Assembly: GCF_000153325.1 (NCBI RefSeq)
Contig: NZ_CH724141.1
Coordinates: forward strand, 445,185-509,184
Direction of reading: 5' to 3'
Source of the DNA: Photobacterium sp. SKA34
Lineage (GTDB): Bacteria > Pseudomonadota > Gammaproteobacteria > Enterobacterales > Vibrionaceae
DNA: 64,000 nucleotides
The stretch's first letter is position 1. Each line of letters opens with the position of its first letter. The notes below the pieces were generated by a model. That model did no database searches and had not been told where the DNA came from. It saw only the letters and a program-made list of their open reading frames with translations. A program made the position numbers and the translations under genes. Below, in pieces: positions 18,923-28,187 of the stretch.

Positions 18923-19366
18923 TCAGACCTTCCGCTTTTTATGCCGCAAGTTAATCAACTCTTCTAACTGCTTTTGATCTTTACGGGCTTGTTCATATTG
19001 TTGCTTGGCAAGCCACCGTTTTTTTACTTCTTCAAAGCGTTTTACTTGTTGGTTGCTGACTTGTAATTGCTGTTTACTGTGATCACACTCCGCGCTCATG
19101 ATTGCTTGCTCGTGCTGATGATGATCAATCATGGTCGTTAACTGTGACGTTAATTGATTGCTGTTATTTAACATTGCACTGTTAATCGTAGAGCCTTGTG
19201 GTTGATCAGCCCCCATATAATGCTGTTTTAACTGACCTAATAACTGTAGTTGTTGTTGATAGTTATCCACTTGCTGGCGCTGCTGCTGGTAAACAACACT
19301 GAGTTTATCGCGTTTTTGCTCTGATAGTCGTTGTAATTGCTCAACAGCTTTGACTGGCAAATTCAT
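18923..19366 (-). CDS. fliJ: Lateral flagellar export protein FliJ
   Basis: 147 residues, almost entirely charged/Gln-rich coiled coil (QQQRQQVDNYQQQLQLLGQL...), as expected for FliJ, the general chaperone and stalk protein of the FliI ATPase. Sequence identity within the FliJ family is low, so the call rests on length, coiled-coil character and position after fliI in fliEFGHIJ. Last gene of the motY-lafK-fliEFGHIJ unit. Confidence 0.85.
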   Translation of the reverse strand: MNLPVKAVEQLQRLSEQKRDKLSVVYQQQRQQVDNYQQQLQLLGQLKQHYMGADQPQGSTINSAMLNNSNQLTSQLTTMIDHHQHEQAIMSAECDHSKQQLQVSNQQVKRFEEVKKRWLAKQQYEQARKDQKQLEELINLRHKKRKV

Positions 19367-19403
19367 GGTTTATTCTTGCTCCATTTCCTAAAACACGGTG
19401 CGG

Positions 19404-20753
19404 TTATGGTGCTGACGAATTGGGTTGATTTACTGAAAACAAGTTGGCTAATTGAGTTAAGCTCGCTTGGTAATCACAGTGTTCAGTTACAGGCTGCTGT
19501 AAGAACTGTTTAAGCTGGGGTTGCATCATTACCGCTTGATCTAATTCAGGATCCTGTCCTTGCTGATACCCTCCTAATGGTAATAACTCTTTTACTTGCT
19601 GATAGTTAGCATTTAACTGCCTAAATTGGTTAGCAACAGTGACATGAGCTTGTTCGGTACAATTGCTCATACATCGGCTGATGGAAGCATTGATATCAAT
19701 TGCAGGATAATGCCCTTGCTCTGCCAATGTGCGAGATAACACAATATGACCATCTAAAATGGCGCGTGCCGAATCCACTACAGGATCTTGCTGATCGTCC
19801 CCTTCTGCTAACACGGTATAAATCGCGGTTAAGCTGCCGTTGGGATTCTCTCCGTTACCAGCACGTTCTAATAATTGTGGTAATAAACTAAATACTGACG
19901 GTGGATAACCCCGAGAGGCTGGCGGCTCTCCTAATGCGAGTGCAATTTCACGCTGAGCCATTGCATATCGGGTCAATGAGTCCATCAGTAGCAATACGTC
20001 TTTACCTTGATCACGAAAATATTCGGCAACACGGTGACAAAGCTTGGTAGCACGTAAGCGCATGAGTGGTGATTCATCAGCAGGCGCAGCGATGATCACC
20101 GCACGTTTACGTCCTTCTTCACCTAAGCTACGCTCAATAAATTCACGGACTTCTCGACCTCGTTCACCAATCAGCCCTACCACAATAATATCGGCGGCAG
20201 TGTATTTGGTGATCATCCCCATCAAGACACTTTTACCTACGCCACTGCCAGCCATTAAGCCAATTCGCTGACCTTTACCAACAGTCAATAAACCATTAAT
20301 CGCTTTAATACCAACATCTAACGGTGATTCAACTGGCTGGCGTTTCATTGGGTTAATAGGCTTTGGTTCTAACGATAAACACTCACCACCTTGTAACGGT
20401 AATCCATTATCTAGCGGCTCTCCTAGCCCATTAACCACCCGACCAATCCACTTGTGGCTAACATTCACTGTACTGCCACCTTGAATTGGGATCACCTTAG
20501 CACCTGCGTATAATCCACCGAGTTGGCGAACTGGCATTAAATACGCAATATTGTGATCAAAACCGACCACTTGTGCTTCAATCTGCTCACCATCATCAGC
20601 CACGATTAAACAACGTTGATCGAGTTTAAAACGACAGCCCACGGCTTGTAGCATTAAACCATTCACTTTTACTAACCGCCCTGTGACCCGTGCAATAGGC
20701 ACGCTATCAAGAGCGGCAAGTGCGGTTAAACTATCCGCCTGAAGACGATTCAT
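19404..20753 (-). CDS. fliI: Lateral flagellum-specific ATPase FliI
   Basis: ATPase of the flagellar type III export apparatus, about 449 residues. Walker A GSGVGKS near residue 170 and Walker B LLLMDSLTRYAMAQREIALALGEPP near 250, with the ASRGYPPSVF segment of the family. AAGGAG sits six bases before the ATG at 20753, so I prefer that to an ATG at 20774. It overlaps the fliH end by 23 bases, indicating coupling. Partners are FliH and FliJ. Confidence 0.95.
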   Translation of the reverse strand: MNRLQADSLTALAALDSVPIARVTGRLVKVNGLMLQAVGCRFKLDQRCLIVADDGEQIEAQVVGFDHNIAYLMPVRQLGGLYAGAKVIPIQGGSTVNVSHKWIGRVVNGLGEPLDNGLPLQGGECLSLEPKPINPMKRQPVESPLDVGIKAINGLLTVGKGQRIGLMAGSGVGKSVLMGMITKYTAADIIVVGLIGERGREVREFIERSLGEEGRKRAVIIAAPADESPLMRLRATKLCHRVAEYFRDQGKDVLLLMDSLTRYAMAQREIALALGEPPASRGYPPSVFSLLPQLLERAGNGENPNGSLTAIYTVLAEGDDQQDPVVDSARAILDGHIVLSRTLAEQGHYPAIDINASISRCMSNCTEQAHVTVANQFRQLNANYQQVKELLPLGGYQQGQDPELDQAVMMQPQLKQFLQQPVTEHCDYQASLTQLANLFSVNQPNSSAP

Positions 20754-21528
20754 GCGGATCTCCTTGTTCAACACGGATTGGGGTATCTAACGGTTGATTC
20801 TGCTCAACTAAATGTAGCTGAACATTCTCGATACAGGCTTCTAGTCGCGCATCACAACCCACATCAGCCTCTGCGTTATCTGTTATCAGCTGACAACCGC
20901 CGACGGGTAATACGGGATTAGCAATCAACTTCCAAGACTCAGGTAAGCTCTTATTGATGGTATGGATCCGATCAATATCTTGCGGGTTAAGTTCAATGAT
21001 GATCTTTTCAGTTTTACCAGGAATCGCATCCAGCGCTTCTTCTACTAAAGCAAGAATTTGCTGTGGCATTAATGTCAGTTCAGCCCGAATAACCTGTTGC
21101 GACACTTTTTGAACCAAGTCGCAAATGAGCTGACGTTGTTGTTTGTCTTTTTCTTGTTGCCATTGTTCTAATTCAAACAAGATTTTCTCAACCGGTTTTA
21201 CAGCTTGGCTAAATATCTCTCGTCCTGTTTGCTCACCTTGTCCATAACCTTGTTGGAAACCGTCTTTTTGCCCTTCGATAACACCTTGAACACGACCTTG
21301 CTCAACACCTTGGTTAAACCCTTCGTCATAGCCTTTGTTTAAACCTTGTTGAAAACCTTCATCCAATTTTTGTTGTAATTCAAACTGGCTGTCTTGCCAA
21401 TTGATAGCAGGATCAACATCACCTAATCCATCATTAAAACCATGATTCACAGGCTCTGCCACAGGAGGAAAACGATGAGGTCGATATTGCCCCGGTGATA
21501 ACTGATGTATTTTTACTTTTTTCATCAT
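20731..21528 (-). CDS. fliH: Lateral flagellar assembly protein FliH
   Basis: About 265 residues. Near residues 58-95 is the glycine-repeat helix typical of FliH (repeated G-x-x-x-G: GFQQGLNKGYDEGFNQGVEQ and onward). It is followed by the coiled region and the FliI-binding C-terminal domain. FliH holds FliI inactive and docks it at the C-ring. Its ATG overlaps the fliG stop (ATGA). Gln-rich like its neighbours. Confidence 0.92.
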   Translation of the reverse strand: MMKKVKIHQLSPGQYRPHRFPPVAEPVNHGFNDGLGDVDPAINWQDSQFELQQKLDEGFQQGLNKGYDEGFNQGVEQGRVQGVIEGQKDGFQQGYGQGEQTGREIFSQAVKPVEKILFELEQWQQEKDKQQRQLICDLVQKVSQQVIRAELTLMPQQILALVEEALDAIPGKTEKIIIELNPQDIDRIHTINKSLPESWKLIANPVLPVGGCQLITDNAEADVGCDARLEACIENVQLHLVEQNQPLDTPIRVEQGDPHESSSGG

Positions 21529-22562
21529 CACTCCACCGTCATTTCCTGATAGAGCTGAAGATCAATCTCGCCAATTTCTGCCAGCTCACGTACTTGATCC
21601 ATAATGGCATTACGGGCGCGTTCTACTTCACTCACAGGTACTGCACCTTTTAGTGCCATTTCATCTTCTAGGGTTTTAACCATACGCTGTGGCATTGAAC
21701 GTTTAATCGCTTGTTGTAAGCTGATCTCAGCACCTTTTAACGCAATCACCCAAGTAGCAACAGGGATTTCTTGTACCAGCCTATCCATGGTTGATTCTTT
21801 CTGGCGACCTAGCACCATAAAGTCAAACATGTTGGTTTCAATTTCGTCCACCATTTCTTCATCATGTAAACGAAGTAATTCCATTAATTGGCCGCGATCA
21901 CCTTCGAAACGGTTGATAATATCGGCAACTTGCTTGGTACCTAAAATAGGTGCATTTTGTGCTTGAGACATATGGGCAATGCAACGTTCAATTAAATCAT
22001 GTAAGTCAGCTGCAACATCATGATCTATTTCATCGAGTTGCGCGACGCGATAAAGCAGTTCGTCATGGTAATCTACAGGCATTTTCGCCAACACTTTCGA
22101 TGAGGTTTCTGGCGGTAAGTAGGCTAAGAATATCGCCTGCATTTGTGGGTGTTCTTGGCTGACGTATTTAGCCAATAATTCTGCATCCACCCATTGTAAT
22201 CGTTGCATGTTATTACGTAGTTCATCACCGTAGATGTTATTAAGTAACCCTTTGGCTAAATCATTACCCAACGCTTTACGCAAGGTATTTGAAAGGTATT
22301 CTTTTGATGCGCCACGAATACCACTGTGAGCACGAAAGTCTTCAAAAAAGTGCTGGATCACCCCTCTCGCACTATCACTTTGAATACCACTTAATGCCGC
22401 CATAGAAAGGGTGACACGCTGAACTTCGTCACGGGAAAAGTGCTTCAATACCTCAGCGGCAGCATCTTCTCCCATACCCAACAACACTACTGCTGTTTTA
22501 TCAACATAAGTCAGTGCTGGGGCTTTACTTTCCGTCTGATTTTTTGTTTGTGATTGACTCAT
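21528..22562 (-). CDS. fliG: Lateral flagellar motor switch protein FliG
   Basis: C-ring rotor protein of about 344 residues that meets the stator. The EHPQ motif (VSQEHPQMQAIFLAYLPPE) lies near residue 124, and the charged C-terminal torque helix region (LVQEIPVATWVIALKGAE...IKRSMPQRMVKTLEDEM) is present with the family's charged residues. The ATG at 22562 has a GGGTGA ribosome site. It overlaps the end of fliF by 38 bases. Confidence 0.95.
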   Translation of the reverse strand: MSQSQTKNQTESKAPALTYVDKTAVVLLGMGEDAAAEVLKHFSRDEVQRVTLSMAALSGIQSDSARGVIQHFFEDFRAHSGIRGASKEYLSNTLRKALGNDLAKGLLNNIYGDELRNNMQRLQWVDAELLAKYVSQEHPQMQAIFLAYLPPETSSKVLAKMPVDYHDELLYRVAQLDEIDHDVAADLHDLIERCIAHMSQAQNAPILGTKQVADIINRFEGDRGQLMELLRLHDEEMVDEIETNMFDFMVLGRQKESTMDRLVQEIPVATWVIALKGAEISLQQAIKRSMPQRMVKTLEDEMALKGAVPVSEVERARNAIMDQVRELAEIGEIDLQLYQEMTVE

Positions 22563-24273
22563 TAACATTCACCCATTGTTTTAAGACTTCAGCAACACGC
22601 TCTGGCTCTTCGGTTGAAATAAGCTGTAAGTGTTTAAGTTGGATTTCTAACGGCGACCCCTGTGGTGGCAGCAAGTCATTGCTGGCATTAAAGGCGTTAT
22701 TAGTGGCGTCTATCCCTTTCGCGGCTAAACGCTCATTTAAGGTTTCTTCGTGCTCTTGCTCTTCGCGAGTTTGCAAGCTTTCATCGTAAGAATGTGCAGT
22801 ATCCTCTTCAGCAAAAGTTAACTCATCACGTCGACGATCTAATCCTGTTAAATGACTAATAAGCTTTCTTAGCACGAAGAAGATCATCGATAAACCGAGA
22901 ATACCGCCGATCATGTAGCGCAATGGTTGTTGTACTGTAGGATCTTGCCACCACGGAATAGCAGGTGGCGCATCAATCGCAATCGGCGTAAAGTTGAAGC
23001 TTAAAATACTCAAACTATCGCCACGATCAGCACTGATCCCGACTGCATCTTTGATCATATTGCTAATTTGCTGTGTTTCCGCTTCTGTCCATGCTTTACC
23101 ATTTGGCGCAGCCGTAGAATTAAGCAACACAGAGACATTGAGTTTATTTAATTTACCTTGTTGGTATTGGGTATGGCGAACACTACTGCCTAAGGCATAT
23201 TGACGATTAATTTCCGTTCGTTCATTGGTATTTTTACTGTCTTTGTTCTCTTCTTCGCCAGTAACGGGTGGCTTGTTACTCAATGAACCTGGCACACCTA
23301 AAGCAATATTATCAATACTGTTATTTTCAATACGGTGCTCGTTTTTCACCACTGGCGTTGAATCAACAACCTCTTTGGTTTCTTGTACATGGCTAAAATC
23401 AAGATCAGCAGCGACTTGCACGCGGTAATTACTTGGCCCAACAATAGGCGTTAGCATATCAGCGGCTCGTTGTATCACCTGATTTTCAAGATTCTTTTGA
23501 TAATCTAGGTACTTAGCATTCACTTTACCCATTTCAGCCGAGCCAATATCTGCACTGAGTAAACGCCCGTATTGATCAACAACTGAAACATTTTCTGTCT
23601 TCATCCCTGTTACACTGCCAGTAACAAGGTTAATGATGGCTTCAACTTGCTCAGTTTTTAGATCTTCACCCGGTTTTAACTCAACCATTACTGACGCTGT
23701 TGGGGCTTCCGCATTGTGGCGAACAAATAAGGTTTTTCGTGGAATAGCTAAGTGAACACGGGCATTGGCGATAGCATCAAGGGCAATAATAGTACGCACT
23801 AACTCGCCTTCCAATCCATGACGATAACGTGCGGTTTCCATGAACTGGCTGGTTCCTAACGACGAATCTTCTTTTAACGAATCAAGCCCTGTGGGTAACT
23901 TGGCTTTGATCCCTTTTGCTGCCAGTAACATTCTGATTTTCGCGACTTCACTTTCCGCCACCAGCACTTGTCCGTTGGCTTCTTGTAAACGGTAAGGGAT
24001 ACCTTCTGTTTCTAATACCGAGATAATTTCACCACTATCAAAACGTTCTTGCTGCCCATATAACGGGCGGTAATTTTGACTTGAACTCCATAACGCCACC
24101 ACAATAATGGCAGCTACAATCGCAGCAAGCACAGCAGACAAAACTAGATTGCGCTGACTGCTGTGCCAAAGGTTTTTAAGATTTTTCATATACGGATTTG
24201 AAGACAACGCACTGGAAGCGGTTGAACCTGTTGCCGTATTTGTCATCGATGGTTGGGCAATGATTTCAGACAT
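22525..24273 (-). CDS. fliF: Lateral flagellar MS-ring protein FliF
   Basis: 582 residues. A membrane segment lies near residue 43-65 (LVLSAVLAAIVAAIIVVALW) and another near 445-465 (YMIGGILGLSMIFFVLRKL). Between them are the ring-building motifs, including NYRPLYGQQ, ARVHLAIPRKTLFVR, and the RIENNSIDNIALGVPGSLSN-type segment. The cytoplasmic C-terminus ends with the FliG-binding stretch (PERVAEVLKQWVNVNE). FliF is the base on which export gate and rotor assemble. Confidence 0.95.
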   Translation of the reverse strand: MSEIIAQPSMTNTATGSTASSALSSNPYMKNLKNLWHSSQRNLVLSAVLAAIVAAIIVVALWSSSQNYRPLYGQQERFDSGEIISVLETEGIPYRLQEANGQVLVAESEVAKIRMLLAAKGIKAKLPTGLDSLKEDSSLGTSQFMETARYRHGLEGELVRTIIALDAIANARVHLAIPRKTLFVRHNAEAPTASVMVELKPGEDLKTEQVEAIINLVTGSVTGMKTENVSVVDQYGRLLSADIGSAEMGKVNAKYLDYQKNLENQVIQRAADMLTPIVGPSNYRVQVAADLDFSHVQETKEVVDSTPVVKNEHRIENNSIDNIALGVPGSLSNKPPVTGEEENKDSKNTNERTEINRQYALGSSVRHTQYQQGKLNKLNVSVLLNSTAAPNGKAWTEAETQQISNMIKDAVGISADRGDSLSILSFNFTPIAIDAPPAIPWWQDPTVQQPLRYMIGGILGLSMIFFVLRKLISHLTGLDRRRDELTFAEEDTAHSYDESLQTREEQEHEETLNERLAAKGIDATNNAFNASNDLLPPQGSPLEIQLKHLQLISTEEPERVAEVLKQWVNVNESITNKKSDGK

Positions 24274-24276
24274 AAG

Positions 24277-24648
24277 TTACACCGGCATCTTCATAACATC
24301 TTCAAATGACGCAACCACTTTATTACGCACTTGCATGAGAGCAGAAAAAGATAAACTGGCTTTTTGGCTTGCCACCATCGCGCCTACCAAGTCGTCACTT
24401 TTCCCTAATTCAACCGCTGTAACTTTGTCACTGGCGATTTTTTGATGTTGATTAACGGTATTTAAAACTCCTGTCATAGCTTGCGAAAATGACAATGGCG
24501 AAACCGCAAACTGTGTATTGGTTGCTTCGACCTGCGTAAGATTAGGTTTTACGATGAAATCAGCTTGAGTTCGTTGCTGCATCTGCTGCATTTTATCAAG
24601 CATGAGTTGTTCAGATGATACAGACGGTAGCGAATTATTTGTGCTCAT
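24277..24648 (-). CDS. fliE: Lateral flagellar MS-ring/rod junction protein FliE
   Basis: 123 residues. The C-terminal half (SQAMTGVLNTVNQHQKIASD..., LVGAMVASQKASLSFSALMQVRNKVVASFEDVMKMPV) has the FliE signature ending in an FE/YxExMxMxV pattern. FliE connects the MS ring to the rod. It is directly upstream of fliF (3 bases apart) and 12 bases after lafK. Confidence 0.93.
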   Translation of the reverse strand: MSTNNSLPSVSSEQLMLDKMQQMQQRTQADFIVKPNLTQVEATNTQFAVSPLSFSQAMTGVLNTVNQHQKIASDKVTAVELGKSDDLVGAMVASQKASLSFSALMQVRNKVVASFEDVMKMPV

Positions 24649-24660
24649 TTAACTCTCCTT

Positions 24661-26010
24661 TTATGCCGCAGAACCTAATACAGCATCGATGTCTATTCCT
24701 TGTTCACGCATCGCGGCTAACTTGTAACGCAGTGCGCGAGTAGTAACGCCCAATTGCTGAGCCGTCTTAGTTCGGTTACCACCGAATTGTTTAAGAATTT
24801 TTATAATGTATTGAAACTCTGCCATTTTCTTCGCTTCTACCCGACCATTCCCTGCCTCAGTTTGAGGTAAAGATGGCGCAGCATTAGGATCAATCGGCAA
24901 CATTAAATCTTGTGCAGTAATGAAATCACCATGGCGCATCACCAAGGCTCGTTGCATGACATTTTCTAACTCACGGATATTGCCCGGCCAATGGTATTTA
25001 GATAATGCAAAACACGCATCTTCCGACAACTGACAAGCACTTCCCATTTGATATTTATTTATGAAAAATCGCGCAAGAGGGAGAATATCAGCGCTACGAT
25101 CTCGCAGTGATGGCCAATGCAACGGCAGTACATCTAAGCGGTAATAAAGATCTTCTCGGAACGTCCCTTTTTGAATTTCTACACGAAGATCTTTATTGGT
25201 TGACGCTATTACGCGAATATCCAATGGAACGGTTTTATGACTACCCACTTTTTCTACTTCACGCTCTTGCAACACACGCAATAATTTAGCTTGAAGACTG
25301 GGTGACATTTCAGCAATTTCATCTAATAAAATCGTACCGCCATTGGCCTCTTCAAATTTACCGGTTTGCGTTTGTGTCGCGCCAGTAAAAGCTCCTTTCA
25401 CATGACCAAACAACACCGCTTCGAGCATAGATTCAGGAATAGCTGCACAGTTAACGGCAACAAAAGACGCATTTGAACGAGATGAATGTTGGTGGACATA
25501 TTGCGCTAACACTTCTTTCCCTGTGCCAGATTCACCCGTGATCAATACTGTCGCATTTGTCCCCGCTGCACGGTGCGCTAACTGCAACACTTGCTTACTA
25601 CGCCACGATTCCACCACGATATTGGTTAATGGTTTATCTAATGCTTCAACACGTGAGAGCAAGCCCAGTAACTGTTCAGATTCAAAAGGACGAAGTAAAT
25701 AATCGGTTGCACCTGCCTTCATTGCTTCTGCCGCCATCATTCCTTGCGCCTGATCAACAATAGCAATAGAAATAGGCGTGGATGAACGATTAGTCGCTAC
25801 AGCTTTTTGATGGAATTGACGAATAAAATCGGTAAGTGAGATATCTGTGATATGCGAGCTAACTAAAGTAATAGCTGAGCGAGATTGATATAACGCGGCA
25901 CGCCCAGAAGTGAAATGATTTACGCTATAACCGTTGCCTTCAAGCACAGCAATAATTTGGTTTGCTGCACTTTCGTTTGGCTCGACTAATTGAATATTGT
26001 TAGGCTGCAT
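24661..26010 (-). CDS. lafK: Sigma-54-dependent lateral flagellar activator LafK
   Basis: 449 residues. Residues 1-120 form a receiver-like domain in which the phospho-acceptor position holds Ser (LVSSHITDIS), so it is probably not phosphorylated, as in FlrA/FleQ-type regulators. The AAA+ core has Walker A GESGTGKE (159-166), the sigma-54-contacting GAFTGA loop (206-211) and Walker B GGTILLDE (224-231). A Fis-type HTH ends the protein (NRTKTAQQLGVTTRALRYKL). LafK activates class-2 lateral flagellar operons in Vibrio; several -24/-12 elements in this window fit. Its ATG overlaps the motY stop. Confidence 0.93.
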   Translation of the reverse strand: MQPNNIQLVEPNESAANQIIAVLEGNGYSVNHFTSGRAALYQSRSAITLVSSHITDISLTDFIRQFHQKAVATNRSSTPISIAIVDQAQGMMAAEAMKAGATDYLLRPFESEQLLGLLSRVEALDKPLTNIVVESWRSKQVLQLAHRAAGTNATVLITGESGTGKEVLAQYVHQHSSRSNASFVAVNCAAIPESMLEAVLFGHVKGAFTGATQTQTGKFEEANGGTILLDEIAEMSPSLQAKLLRVLQEREVEKVGSHKTVPLDIRVIASTNKDLRVEIQKGTFREDLYYRLDVLPLHWPSLRDRSADILPLARFFINKYQMGSACQLSEDACFALSKYHWPGNIRELENVMQRALVMRHGDFITAQDLMLPIDPNAAPSLPQTEAGNGRVEAKKMAEFQYIIKILKQFGGNRTKTAQQLGVTTRALRYKLAAMREQGIDIDAVLGSAA

Positions 26011-26906
26011 TAGCTACCCTTCCTTTTTACTGCATCTTCCTTGCGAATAGCGCGAATAGTCACGCGACGATTTTTAGCTTTTCCATCTTGGGTATTGTTA
26101 TTTGCTACAGGATAGCGAGAGCCATGAGAGCGAATTTCCATCAGCGATGAACGCACACCATTTTCACGCAGAATGCTAGCTACATCGTCAGCACGAACTT
26201 TTGAAATCTGTAAATTGGTAACATTGGATCCAACATTGTCTGTGTGTCCATCAATTAATACACGTTTGACATTTTTGTCATATTTTAAGTAACTCGCTAA
26301 ATCAGCCAAGATTTCATTTTGCGATGAACTAACCACTCGTTGACCCAACCTAAATTGCAATACCACGTCTCTCGCATCTCGGTATGCCATTGCAGGTAAT
26401 TTAGCTCGACACAGATTAAAATCAGCCATAGCATGGGCCATATTTACTGAAGGAACTGTTACATCAAACGTGTTGTTTTGATTCGACGATAACAGCCTTA
26501 CTCCTAACCAATTACCTTGCGCCATAGCTTCAAGTAAGGTTTCAATATCATTATAAAAAAACACTTTCCCTGATTTTTTAGCTACCCCTACTTCATCGAC
26601 GGTGATAGGCGCAGTATTCAATGCCCAAGGGGACTGTACTTGGCTTAATATGGCACGCTCATAAGGTGCTTTTACATGGTCGCTTTGTACCTGTATGCCA
26701 AGTGGCTTCTTAGGTTTAGCAACAAAAGTAATTGCTCCAAATTGGCTAATTTTTTGACTCAATGAACAACTAAATTTATCACCTTTATATTACCACGAAA
26801 CAAGATCCATCGATAAAAATAACTCTTTAGCGACAGTGTTAATGGGAACGAATAAAGCAATAAAAATTGAAGATATAAAAATAACCGTATGTTTTATGAG
26901 TGTCAT
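26010..26906 (-). pseudogene. motY: Lateral MotY stator-ring protein gene interrupted by an in-frame TAA
   Basis: From an ATG at 26906, behind a GAGGTGA ribosome site, the frame encodes a signal peptide (MTLIKHTVIFISSIFIALF...) and reaches LSMDLVSW, then TAA at 26792-26790. Without any frame change it continues YKGDKFSCSLSQKISQFGAI and runs to 26010, giving a 298-codon gene, the usual MotY size. The C-terminal OmpA domain is intact (RVLIDGHTDNVGSN, KNRRVTIRA). MotY forms the T-ring that anchors the stators. A Gln codon (CAA) is the likely ancestor of the stop. Restart at an internal TTG (26762) would lack the signal peptide. Upstream of lafK; polarity on lafK-fliE is possible. Confidence 0.85.
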
Positions 26907-26937
26907 AATAAGCACTCACCTCTACCTATTAATCTCA

Positions 26938-26953
26938 TGCTTTATTATAGCCA
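26938..26953 (-). promoter_or_regulatory. Candidate sigma-54 promoter for motY-lafK-fliEFGHIJ
   Basis: Minus strand reads TTGGCTATAATAAAGCA: GG and GC separated by exactly ten bases (GG at 26952-26951, GC at 26940-26939). It lies 32 bases before the motY ATG at 26906, leaving a short leader and a good ribosome site. The -24 box (TGGC) fits; the -12 box (AAGC) is imperfect. If real, LafK would activate its own operon. Confidence 0.45.
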
Positions 26954-27360
26954 AATAATTTAATAGCAATTTTATATTTAACCATTATATTCTCACACTT
27001 GAATATATCTATTTAATAATAATAGAAAACAAGTCGAATAAATATTATTTGACGCTTTTAAAGACATTTTTTTGACGATCATGATGACGATTAAATATTA
27101 TACTAAAGTCTAATGTTATTTCATTATTAATCATGTGGTTAGCCTTTAATTATTATTTGGTTTAATTTCATCATAATCGAAGTTTTTTAAATTTAAACAT
27201 TAAAACAATTTTTATTTCATCGAATCCTAATGGTATGAACTAAAGTCACATTTTTGATCTTAAATGTTTTTAATTTATATCTTCATAGTTATAAACACGA
27301 TAAACATATTTATATATTACGAATAAACATCAACTACACTTTATTTTTAACCACTTAATT
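26954..27360. other. Very AT-rich divergent intergenic region between motY-lafK and fliM
   Basis: About 400 bases with almost no G+C-rich stretch, many A/T tracts, short TTTGACG/GACGAT repeats near 27049-27090 and CGATAAACAT/CGAATAAACAT copies near 27298-27330. I find no GG-N10-GC element on the plus strand here, so the fliM operon promoter is probably not sigma-54 type or lies elsewhere. Such a region is a plausible site for H-NS and master regulators. No gene seen. Confidence 0.5.
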
Positions 27361-28185
27361 ATGATAACTATGGAATATATAAAATCAGATTTTGACAAAA
27401 GATATCCCATATTGAATGTGGAATTACTAGGAAAACCTATTCATATAATCAAAGATGAATTAGCTAATATTTTAAGTGATTCATTGCTGGGGTTGACTGA
27501 CCAAATACAAAAATGGGTGAAAACCCATGAACTGACGATGTCGGTTACTAGTATTGATTTTCAATCCCCAAAACAGGGACAACACACAGCATTTACGGTG
27601 GCCCATAATGATGGTGGTATGATGAATTTCCGCTGTTCTGCACCGCTGCTTATTGCACTCGCCGATCGTTTTTATCACTCGCCAGTAAATCGCCTAAATA
27701 GTGTTAAGAGTCAGGTGATTACAAAAAGTGATTTACGTTTACAAGAACGGATAGGACAACTTTTTTCAGCCCAGGTAGCACCTGAAGAGATGTGGCAAGC
27801 CTGTGATAGTTCACTATCAGATGATATCGGCTTAGTCATTCAACTTTCCGTTACCTGTGAAGAAACGATTGGCGACATTATTATCTGTATTGATTCGGCA
27901 TTAATTCAAACATTAACCAGTGTTATTGGCTTACAACCCACCTCTGAACTTAATGCGCTCTTTAGCCAGCAACTTGAATCGACCAAAGTCAAACTCAACA
28001 CAGTTTTATGTGAAAAACAGATGCCTTTGGACCAAGTATTGCAGCTAAAGCCCGGTGATATCTTCGATATTGATTTAATGCAATCCTCAACGATCAGTAT
28101 CGGTCAAGAGTACTTATTTAACGGCCATGTCGCAGAGCAAAACGGACAACTTGTTTTAATCATCAATACCAGTAAGGACACATAA
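27361..28185 (+). CDS. fliM: Lateral flagellar motor switch protein FliM
   Basis: 274 residues, shorter than polar FliM (about 330-350). The middle domain (SMSVTSIDF-like MSVTSIDFQSP, LIALADRFYHSP) and the SpoA-like C-terminus (QVLQLKPGDIFDI...YLFNGHVAEQNGQLVLII) are recognisable. The N-terminal CheY-P binding motif (LSQDEIDALL type) of chemotaxis-linked FliM is absent, and 12 codons further upstream the frame closes. The start could also be the second ATG at 27370; neither has a good ribosome site. First gene of fliMNPQR-flhBA. Confidence 0.9.
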   Translation: MITMEYIKSDFDKRYPILNVELLGKPIHIIKDELANILSDSLLGLTDQIQKWVKTHELTMSVTSIDFQSPKQGQHTAFTVAHNDGGMMNFRCSAPLLIALADRFYHSPVNRLNSVKSQVITKSDLRLQERIGQLFSAQVAPEEMWQACDSSLSDDIGLVIQLSVTCEETIGDIIICIDSALIQTLTSVIGLQPTSELNALFSQQLESTKVKLNTVLCEKQMPLDQVLQLKPGDIFDIDLMQSSTISIGQEYLFNGHVAEQNGQLVLIINTSKDT

Positions 28186-28187
28186 GC

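Noticed and set aside
27361-27400. Missing FliM N-terminus caused by a stop codon
   Set aside because: The 12 open codons upstream have no FliM character, so no interrupted EIDALL motif exists.
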